Shown here piece after piece: positions 1-3,753 of a stretch of 5,134 bases of DNA. The translations under genes were made by a program, and so were the position numbers. The stretch's first letter is position 1; each line of letters opens with the position of its first letter. Source of the DNA: an uncultured Oscillospiraceae bacterium (GTDB lineage Bacteria > Bacillota > Clostridia > Oscillospirales > Oscillospiraceae); assembly GCA_905233595.1 (NCBI GenBank), contig CAJOFI010000121.1, positions 1 to 5,134 on the forward strand, written 5' to 3'. The notes beneath the pieces were generated by a model. The model saw only the letters and a program-made list of their open reading frames with translations, was not told where the DNA came from and searched no databases.

Positions 1-26
1 TGGCGATCGACCAGGGGCTGCTTTAA
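1..26 (+). CDS. possible 3' end of an unidentified upstream gene
   Basis: Reading from base 3, the window opens with seven sense codons giving AIDQGLL and then a TAA stop at 24-26. The palindromic block begins two bases later, at 28, which is where an intergenic repeat would be expected to start after a gene end. Seven residues are far too few to identify a product. HPr kinase (hprK) commonly precedes murB in related clostridial clusters, but nothing here tests that. Another reading frame (from base 1) also stays open to a TGA at 109-111, but it runs through the repeat and is less convincing. Confidence 0.25.
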
Positions 27-27
27 C

Positions 28-124
28 GATTCGGTCCCCTTCAAGCTGAGGCAAAATCTCTCGGCGCATCACCAGACCCGAGTTTTTAGAGCTGCCCTTG
101 AAGGGGACTGAATCGGATTGCAAT
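28..124 (+). repeat. long-armed palindromic repeat, copy A of a dispersed element
   Basis: Arms at 28-45 and 97-114 are reverse complements over 18 bases with one difference, which would be a G-U pair in RNA. They enclose a core at 51-97 that recurs in opposite orientation at 3616-3663, about 43 of 48 positions identical by hand alignment. Weaker homology continues to TTGCAAT at 118-124, matched by 3580-3586. Inside the core, CTCGG (60-64) pairs with CCGAG (78-82) and is followed at once by TTTTT, so it could act as a weak terminator for a gene ending near base 26. The stem is only 5 bp and the inverted second copy does not keep that role, so termination is speculative. The core translates in several frames but has no coding signature. 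Confidence 0.8.
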
Positions 125-127
125 TTG

Positions 128-197
128 TTTTTCGCGTTTCGACGCGAAAAATCAGAGAAAGATTCCCCCGGCGGGGGAAATGTCTGCGCAGCAGACA
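128..197. repeat. three consecutive hairpins
   Basis: Three perfect hairpins follow one another. The first has 10-bp arms at 128-137 and 142-151 around a TTCG loop. The second has 8-bp arms at 163-170 and 172-179, C-rich then G-rich around a single base, so the real loop would be 3 or more bases. The third has TGTCTGC (181-187) and GCAGACA (191-197) around GCA. None is followed by a free T-run on either strand, because the T and A runs of the first lie within its own stem, so I do not call terminators. The arrangement looks like a non-autonomous palindromic repeat or structured RNA rather than coding DNA. Confidence 0.75.
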
Positions 198-216
198 AAA
201 GGGGGCTGCGCAGGGC

Positions 217-422
217 AAACGCATGAATGAAGAAACCGTAAATAACGCGCCTTGCCTCTCCCTCTGGGAGAGGTGCCCCAGTGCTCGCACTGGGGCGGAG
301 AGGGTCTGCCGCACCGCACAAGCCCTCTCAGTCACAAGTGTGAGCACTGGTGACAGCTCCCCCAAAGGGGGAGCCAAGCCCGAGAAGTCAGATTGTTTAC
401 CCATTATTAACTCATGCGTTTG
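217..422. repeat. outer inverted repeat enclosing the five-hairpin element
   Basis: AAACGCATGA at 217-226 is the exact reverse complement of TCATGCGTTT at 412-421, and the pairing extends one base outward (C216 with G422). The direct repeat GGGGGCTGC also appears outside each arm or near it (201-209 and 427-435). The five-hairpin element at 251-378 sits between the arms, so the arrangement suggests either one larger composite palindrome or an older palindrome that was invaded. A 10-bp arm in a repeat-rich region could still arise by chance, so the nested reading is inference. Confidence 0.5.
251..378. repeat. 128-bp five-hairpin intergenic element (MITE-like)
   Basis: The element begins CTTG and ends CAAG. 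It contains five hairpins in series: CCTCTCCC/GGGAGAGG (255-262, 266-273); GCCCCAGTGC/GCACTGGGGC (275-284, 287-296); GAGAGGG/CCCTCTC (298-304, 323-329); GTCAC-A-AGTG/CACT-G-GTGAC (331-340, 345-354, one A-G mismatch); and GCTCCCCC/GGGGGAGC (356-363, 367-374). The two end hairpins are related to each other in inverted orientation, which gives imperfect terminal inverted repeats. Its style resembles palindromic intergenic repeats familiar from gut Clostridia genomes, but I cannot name a catalogued family. There is no transposase and no convincing reading frame. It could be a miniature mobile element or a transcribed structured RNA. Confidence 0.8.
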
Positions 423-447
423 TCGTGGGGGCTGCTCCCCTCTGAAC

Positions 448-466
448 GCCCCATTTCGTATGGGGC
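448..466. repeat. 7-bp hairpin upstream of murB
   Basis: GCCCCAT (448-454) pairs perfectly with ATGGGGC (460-466) around the loop TTCGT. No T-run follows. It lies in the murB leader between the five-hairpin element and the 18-bp palindrome, and is probably one more module of the composite repeat block. Confidence 0.55.
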
Positions 467-496
467 AAACTGAATAGTCGCTCGTTGCCTTTGGCG

Positions 497-514
497 CAAG
501 GGCTGCAGCCCTTG
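497..514. repeat. 18-bp perfect palindrome in the murB leader
   Basis: CAAGGGCTGCAGCCCTTG is a perfect palindrome with no spacer. It ends 39 bases before the murB ATG. As RNA it could form a 7-bp stem with a small loop; as DNA a perfect dyad could be a protein operator. The surrounding block is full of repeat-type palindromes, so an operator role is only a possibility. Confidence 0.55.
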
Positions 515-537
515 GCGAAGCGCATTTATCCTCCCGA

Positions 538-543
538 AAGGAA
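538..543 (+). promoter_or_regulatory. Shine-Dalgarno site of murB
   Basis: AAGGAA lies 10 bases before the ATG at 554 and favours that start over the in-frame TTG at 485, which would add 23 residues translated from repeat DNA. TCCT (529-532) can pair with AGGA (539-542), so a small hairpin may partly cover the site. Confidence 0.6.
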
Positions 544-553
544 ATCAAAAGGC

Positions 554-1549
554 ATGGAAAATCTGGAAAACGCCATCGCGGCGATCAAAAAGGAACTGCC
601 GGGGCTGAAGCTCCTGGAGAACGAGCCGCTCAGGAACCATTGCAGCTTTCGCATCGGCGGCCCCGCCCGCGTGATCGCGGTGCCGCAGGACGTGACGAGC
701 CTGTCGAAGATCTGCTGCATCCTGAAGGAGCACCAGCTTGCGCCCTTCATGCTCGGGAACGGCAGCAACATCCTCTTCCCCGACGAGGGGCTGGGGGAGC
801 TTTTCATCGTGAGCACAGAAAAGCTGCAAAAGCTCTTTCTCCTGCCCGACGGCGCGATCTATGCCGAGGCGGGGGTCTCGCTTGCAAAGCTCGCGCTCTT
901 TGCCCAGCAGAACGCCCTTACAGGGCTGGAATTTGCCTCCGGCATCCCGGGCACCGTGGGCGGCGGCCTGCGCATGAACGCGGGCGCCTACGGCGGGGAG
1001 CTCAAGGACGTGGTGGAGAGCGTGGTGACGCTCTTCGTGCCGGATCAGGGCATGTATGAGCTCACAAACGAGCAGTGTGACTTCGGCTATCGCATGAGCC
1101 GCTTTCAGAAGACCGGCGGCTTCGTGCTCTTGAGCGCGGTCTTCCGCCTCGCCCCCGGCGAGAAGGAGGAGATCGCCGCGAAGATGCGCGCGCTCAACGA
1201 GAAGCGCCGCGAGAAGCAGCCCCTCGACCTCCCCTCCGCCGGGAGCGCCTTCAAGCGCCCGGAGGGGCACTTCGCCGCCGCCCTCATCGACGAGGCGGGG
1301 CTCAAGGGCTATCGCGTCGGCGGCGCGCAGGTCAGCGAGAAGCACGCGGGCTTCGTCGTCAACACCGGCGAGGCCACGAGCCATGACGTGTACGAGCTTT
1401 TGATGCACGTGCGCAACACCGTCTACAAAAACACCGGCGTCGCCATGGAGCCGGAGATCATCGTCATGGCGCCCGACTACAAGCTGGAAGACCACGGGCC
1501 GAGCGTAGCGAGGAACCGTATAAGCGAGGGAATGATCGGAGAATCGTGA
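554..1549 (+). CDS. murB: UDP-N-acetylenolpyruvoylglucosamine reductase (MurB)
   Basis: MurB is the cytoplasmic FAD enzyme that uses NADPH to reduce UDP-GlcNAc-enolpyruvate to UDP-MurNAc, the second committed step of peptidoglycan precursor synthesis. The 331-residue product shows the family motifs in order: FRIGGPA (32-38), GNGSNIL (68-74), the FAD-binding GLEFASGIPGTVGG stretch (124-137) with MNAGAYGGE after it, FGYRMSRF with Arg180, SAGSAFKRP with the proton-donor Ser231, and EPEI with Glu299. Length and the compact spacing after FGYR fit the type II form that lacks the tyrosine loop of the E. coli enzyme. The ATG is chosen because family homology begins there and a Shine-Dalgarno site precedes it. 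The last ~24 residues, after EPEIIVMA, extend past the usual family end and look like translation into adjoining repeat DNA. Upstream is 527 bases of repeats; rapZ follows after 105 bases. Confidence 0.96.
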   Translation: MENLENAIAAIKKELPGLKLLENEPLRNHCSFRIGGPARVIAVPQDVTSLSKICCILKEHQLAPFMLGNGSNILFPDEGLGELFIVSTEKLQKLFLLPDGAIYAEAGVSLAKLALFAQQNALTGLEFASGIPGTVGGGLRMNAGAYGGELKDVVESVVTLFVPDQGMYELTNEQCDFGYRMSRFQKTGGFVLLSAVFRLAPGEKEEIAAKMRALNEKRREKQPLDLPSAGSAFKRPEGHFAAALIDEAGLKGYRVGGAQVSEKHAGFVVNTGEATSHDVYELLMHVRNTVYKNTGVAMEPEIIVMAPDYKLEDHGPSVARNRISEGMIGES

Positions 1550-1552
1550 ATC

Positions 1553-1608
1553 GTTATGGTGTCGCTTCGCGACGGATTATAATTTGTCCCCGAAGGGGAC
1601 GCCATAAC
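1553..1608. repeat. 56-bp cloverleaf-like palindromic element
   Basis: GTTATGG (1553-1559) pairs with CCATAAC (1602-1608). Inside lie two perfect hairpins: GTCGC/GCGAC (1561-1565, 1569-1573) and GTCCCC/GGGGAC (1586-1591, 1595-1600), both with 3-base loops. Alternatively the outer stem can extend to 1563/1598 through one G-U pair, competing with the inner hairpins. A further match, GAATCGTGAAT (1541-1551) against ATTCACTATTC (1624-1634) in inverse with one difference, suggests a still wider palindrome that overlaps the murB 3' end. It begins three bases after the murB stop. Confidence 0.7.
1578..1583 (+). promoter_or_regulatory. perfect -10-like hexamer, possible rapZ promoter
   Basis: TATAAT sits 72 to 77 bases before the rapZ start, between the two inner hairpins of the palindrome. 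No good -35 box is found 16-18 bases upstream (TATGGT or TTATGG) and there is no extended -10 TG. The surrounding ATTATAAT is itself self-complementary, so the match exists on both strands. It may be a chance product of the palindrome. Confidence 0.2.
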
Positions 1609-1610
1609 TT

Positions 1611-1638
1611 TTCACGCTTCATTATTCACTATTCACTT
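1611..1638. repeat. heptamer tandem repeat before the rapZ ribosome binding site
   Basis: Four 7-base units follow one another: TTCACGC, TTCATTA, TTCACTA, TTCACTT, then a partial TCACC. The tract ends five bases before the rapZ Shine-Dalgarno run. It is A/T-rich compared with the genes around it. A degenerate inverse copy of the same heptamer occurs at 3601-3614. Confidence 0.65.
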
Positions 1639-1643
1639 TCACC

Positions 1644-1650
1644 AGGGGGG
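1644..1650 (+). promoter_or_regulatory. Shine-Dalgarno site of rapZ
   Basis: AGGGGGG ends four bases before the ATG at 1655 and supports that start. Confidence 0.65.
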
Positions 1651-1654
1651 CATT

Positions 1655-2512
1655 ATGGAATTTCTCATCATTACCGGGCTGTCCGGGGCAGGGAAGAGCC
1701 GCGCGGCGGACGTGCTGGAGGATCTGGACTATTACTGCGTGGACAATCTGCCCGTCAAGCTCATGCCGCGCTTTGCCGAGCTGTGCATGGACACGCAGGG
1801 GCGCTATGAGAAGGTCGCGCTGGTGACGGACGTGCGCGAGCGCGAGAGCTTCGGCGAGCTTCTGAGCACCATCGACGAGCTCAAGGGGATGGACTGCTCC
1901 GTGCGCATCCTCTACATGGACGCCGACCTGCGCACGCTGGTGCGCCGCTACAAGGAGACGCGCCGCCCACATCCGCTGGCCGGCCCCGGCTACCCCATCG
2001 AGAAGGCTATCGCCCGGGAGGAGGAGCTGCTCGCCCCGATCAAGGAGCGGGCGGACTTCGTCGTCAACAGCACGAGCCTCACCCTCGGCATGCTGCAGAA
2101 CCGGCTCTACCAGCTCTTCGCCGGGGACGGGAAGAAGCGGGAGCTGAACATCACGGTCATGTCCTTCGGCTTCAAGCACGGCATCCCGCTGGAGGCCGAC
2201 CTCGTCTTTGACGCGCGCTTTCTCCCCAACCCCTATTACGTGGATGAGCTGCGCCCCCTCTGCGGGCTGGATCGCCCGGTGGCGGAGTTCGTGTTCTCCT
2301 ATCAGCAGACCCGCACCTTCATGGAGAAGATCCAGGAGCTGATCGACTTCCTGCTGCCCCTCTATCTGGAGGAGGGCAAGCTCGGCCTCACGATCGCCAT
2401 CGGCTGCACCGGCGGGCGCCACCGCAGCGTCGCCATCGCCGCCGCCCTCAACGCCTACTTCTGCGCCAAGGGGCTGAGCTCAACGAACATCAACCGAGAC
2501 GTAGAGAAATAG
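1655..2512 (+). CDS. rapZ: RNase adapter / nucleotide-binding protein RapZ (YvcJ family)
   Basis: The 285-residue product is a full-length RapZ/YvcJ family protein. The N-terminal P-loop domain has Walker A GLSGAGKS (8-15), the family DNLP motif (30-33), TDVRERE around 58-64 and a Walker B-like RILYMDAD (84-91), followed by RYKETRRPHPL (99-108). The C-terminal domain carries SFGFKHGIPLEADLVFDAR (170-188) and the hallmark GCTGGRHRSV (250-259), and ends in the typical RDVEK. In E. coli RapZ binds the sRNA GlmZ and presents it to RNase E to control glucosamine-6-phosphate synthase; in Bacillus YvcJ hydrolyses nucleotides and affects competence. Which role applies here is unknown, since Clostridia lack an obvious GlmZ system. 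It lies 105 bases after murB and 88 bases before whiA. Confidence 0.96.
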   Translation: MEFLIITGLSGAGKSRAADVLEDLDYYCVDNLPVKLMPRFAELCMDTQGRYEKVALVTDVRERESFGELLSTIDELKGMDCSVRILYMDADLRTLVRRYKETRRPHPLAGPGYPIEKAIAREEELLAPIKERADFVVNSTSLTLGMLQNRLYQLFAGDGKKRELNITVMSFGFKHGIPLEADLVFDARFLPNPYYVDELRPLCGLDRPVAEFVFSYQQTRTFMEKIQELIDFLLPLYLEEGKLGLTIAIGCTGGRHRSVAIAAALNAYFCAKGLSSTNINRDVEK

Positions 2513-2514
2513 TG

Positions 2515-2589
2515 GTCCGTAGCGCCGAGCAGTGCCCGGCGACGACGGTGCAAGAGTGGGTTCGCCGACCAATGGTCGGCGCTGCGACC
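2515..2589. repeat. paired inverted hairpins filling the rapZ-whiA spacer (BIME-like)
   Basis: Two 19-nt hairpins of one design, CGCCGnnCA-n-TGnnCGGCG, lie 21 bases apart. The first is CGCCGAGCAGTGCCCGGCG (2523-2541, one A-C mismatch); the second is CGCCGACCAATGGTCGGCG (2563-2581, perfect). Flanking bases show they face each other: GGTCCGTAGCGCCGA (2515-2529 region) is matched in inverse by TCGGCGCTGCGACC (2576-2589) with one substitution and one missing base. The unit therefore resembles the paired REP structures of other bacteria. It begins two bases after the rapZ stop and ends just before the whiA Shine-Dalgarno site, so it would be transcribed in any rapZ-whiA mRNA. Confidence 0.75.
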
Positions 2590-2590
2590 C

Positions 2591-2596
2591 GGAGGG
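2591..2596 (+). promoter_or_regulatory. Shine-Dalgarno site of whiA
   Basis: GGAGGG ends four bases before the ATG at 2601. It decides for that start over an in-frame GTG at 2532, whose 23 extra codons would all be repeat DNA. The second spacer hairpin ends 9 bases upstream and could affect access to this site. Confidence 0.75.
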
Positions 2597-2600
2597 TCTA

Positions 2601-3512
2601 ATGTCCTTTTCATCCGAAGCCAAGGCGGAGCTGTGCAAGCTCCGCTTCGATAAAAAAAGCGCCGCCGTGGCGGAGTGCTGCGGCGTGCTTTTATACGCAA
2701 GCTGCTTTACCCCCCGGGAGGCGCGCATCGTCACGGGGAGCGCCGAGTTTGCCGCGCGCCTGCCGCGCCTGTTTCGCCGCGCCTTCAATCTGGACTTCGA
2801 CCTGCTGCCCGAGGAGGGCAAGGGCGGGAAAAAGAGCCTTCTCATCACCGATGAGAGCAAGCTCCGTCGCGTGTATGAGGCCTTCGGCGCGGACGCGGGC
2901 GCGACGCTCAGCCACCATATCAACTTCGGCATCCTCGAGGACGAGGGCTGCATGGAGGCCTTCGTGCGCGGCGCCTTCCTCGCGGGCGGGAGCGTCACCG
3001 ACCCGGACAAGCGCTTCCATCTCGAGCTCTCCACGCCCCACCGGAGCGTGAGCCGGGAGATGTACACGGTGCTGCTCGACCTCGGCTTTTCGCCCAAGGA
3101 GTCCAGCCGCCAGGGAAACGCCCTGCTGTATTTCAAGAAGGCCGACGCGATCGCGGACTTTTTCACGACCCTCGGCGCGCCCGTGACCGCCATGGGCATC
3201 ATGACCGCGAAGGTCGAGCGCGAAATGCGCAACACCGTCACCCGGCAGATCAACTGCGATTCCGCCAACGCGGACAAGACCGTCACCGCCGCGCAGGAGC
3301 AGATCGAGGCCATCCGCCGCTACGCCCGGGAATACGGGCTGGAGAGCCTGCCCGAGGCGTTGCACGACACGGCGCTGCTGCGCATCACGAACCCCGAGGC
3401 CAGCCTTTCAGACCTCGCGCGCCTCTCCCTCCCGCCGGTCTCCAAAAGCTGCCTGAACCACCGGCTCAAGAAGATCATGGAGCTTGCGAAGCAAGGAACT
3501 GTGCAGAAATAA
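2601..3512 (+). CDS. whiA: DNA-binding protein WhiA
   Basis: WhiA is a DNA-binding protein found across Gram-positive bacteria. In Streptomyces it drives sporulation septation genes with WhiB; in Bacillus it influences division and chromosome segregation. The 303-residue product starts with the conserved SFSSEAKAELC (2-12). It has a degenerate LAGLIDADG homing-endonuclease-like core, VRGAFLAGGSVTDP (122-135), with no expected nuclease activity. The family signature TRQINCDSANADKTV follows (214-228), then a C-terminal helix-turn-helix with LSLPPVSKSCLNHRLKKI (265-282). Length is normal. The ATG has a good Shine-Dalgarno site and fits the family N-terminus. It follows rapZ directly, without the yvcK gene that separates them in Bacillus. 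dnaE begins 241 bases later. Confidence 0.95.
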   Translation: MSFSSEAKAELCKLRFDKKSAAVAECCGVLLYASCFTPREARIVTGSAEFAARLPRLFRRAFNLDFDLLPEEGKGGKKSLLITDESKLRRVYEAFGADAGATLSHHINFGILEDEGCMEAFVRGAFLAGGSVTDPDKRFHLELSTPHRSVSREMYTVLLDLGFSPKESSRQGNALLYFKKADAIADFFTTLGAPVTAMGIMTAKVEREMRNTVTRQINCDSANADKTVTAAQEQIEAIRRYAREYGLESLPEALHDTALLRITNPEASLSDLARLSLPPVSKSCLNHRLKKIMELAKQGTVQK

Positions 3513-3539
3513 ATTGTGCAAAGATGGCGTAGGATTTTT

Positions 3540-3584
3540 CGCCTGTAGCAAGGCGTCAAAGCGCAGGAATACTTTGTGTATTGC
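3540..3584. other. two small hairpins after whiA
   Basis: CGCCT (3540-3544) pairs with AGGCG (3551-3555), and AATAC (3568-3572) with GTATT (3578-3582). A T-run lies before, not after, the first stem. Neither makes a convincing intrinsic terminator for whiA. No other gene or clear promoter is seen between 3513 and 3579. Confidence 0.35.
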
Positions 3585-3663
3585 AAGCTTTCAGTTCCCC
3601 AGTGAAGAATGAATAGGGCAGCGCAAAAAACTCGGGTCCGGTGATGCGTCGAGAGATTTTTGC
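3580..3663 (-). repeat. copy B of the dispersed element, inverted relative to copy A
   Basis: Read on the minus strand, 3663 to 3616 matches the core at 51-97 at about 43 of 48 positions (four substitutions and one single-base gap). Beyond it, copy A has TTGAA (98-102) where copy B has 15 bases at 3601-3615 made of heptamers (AGTGAAG, AATGAAT). The homology then resumes through GGGGAACTGAA to TTGCAAT (3580-3586). Copy B also forms its own stem, GCGCAAAAA (3621-3629) with TTTTTGCGC (3657-3665), which copy A does not keep, and it lacks the 18-bp arms of copy A. No transposase or coding sense is visible. Confidence 0.75.
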
Positions 3664-3694
3664 GCCCAACGAACGCCGCTGATCGCCTGTGTCC

Positions 3695-3713
3695 CGCCGA
3701 TCAATGATCGGCG
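3695..3713. repeat. third 19-nt hairpin of the spacer family
   Basis: CGCCGATCAATGATCGGCG has perfect 9-base arms around one A; in RNA this is an 8-bp stem with an AAT loop. It shares the CGCCG/CGGCG frame of the two hairpins between rapZ and whiA. The flanking CTACCA corresponds in inverse to the GTAG before the first copy, so it has the same orientation as the second copy. Confidence 0.75.
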
Positions 3714-3716
3714 CTA

Positions 3717-3741
3717 CCACTGACCACTGACAACTAACAAC
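3717..3741. repeat. heptamer tandem repeat before the dnaE ribosome binding site
   Basis: CCACTGA, CCACTGA, CAACTAA and a partial CAAC run head to tail and end directly at the dnaE Shine-Dalgarno site. The unit differs in sequence from the tract before rapZ but has the same 7-base period and the same position. Confidence 0.65.
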
Positions 3742-3745
3742 GGAG
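3742..3745 (+). promoter_or_regulatory. Shine-Dalgarno site of dnaE
   Basis: GGAG lies 8 bases before the ATG at 3754, a normal spacing, and supports that start. The protein homology begins at the same codon. Confidence 0.6.
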
Positions 3746-3753
3746 CTGTACCT

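Noticed and set aside
395..410. Promoter before murB from TTGTTT and TATTAA
   Set aside because: The boxes are only a few bases apart, far below the 16-18 base spacing needed.
118..477. Open reading frames on both strands across the upstream block (119 codons forward, about 159 reverse)
   Set aside because: They translate palindromic repeat DNA, lack ribosome binding sites and protein-family motifs, and overlap each other on opposite strands. Openness reflects GC-rich repeat composition.
485..553. Upstream TTG start for murB giving a 354-residue protein
   Set aside because: The extra 23 residues come from the palindromic leader and no ribosome binding site precedes the TTG; the ATG at 554 has AAGGAA at good spacing.
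545..1495. Long reverse-strand frame opposite murB, with similar ones opposite rapZ, whiA and dnaE
   Set aside because: The forward frames carry clear family motifs. The reverse frames are mirror products of strong GC bias at third codon positions.
1553..1608. tRNA gene, because the fold looks like a cloverleaf
   Set aside because: Only two inner arms exist, with 3-base loops, no T-loop or D-loop signature, and only 56 bases in total.
1611..1638. CRISPR array, because of tandem units
   Set aside because: Units are 7 bases with no spacers between them; no cas genes are present.
2532..2600. GTG start for whiA adding 23 residues
   Set aside because: The added codons read through the hairpin pair, while the ATG at 2601 has GGAGGG directly upstream and matches the family N-terminus.
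3581..3610. Promoter for dnaE with TTGCAA and AAGAAT, 18 bases apart
   Set aside because: Each box matches consensus at only four of six positions and the pair lies inside repeat copy B, so it is not better than chance.
3621..3665. Intrinsic terminator after whiA
   Set aside because: The T-run at 3657-3661 is part of the 3' arm of the stem itself, and the inner CTCG/CGAG stem is only 4 bp with three unpaired bases before the T-run.
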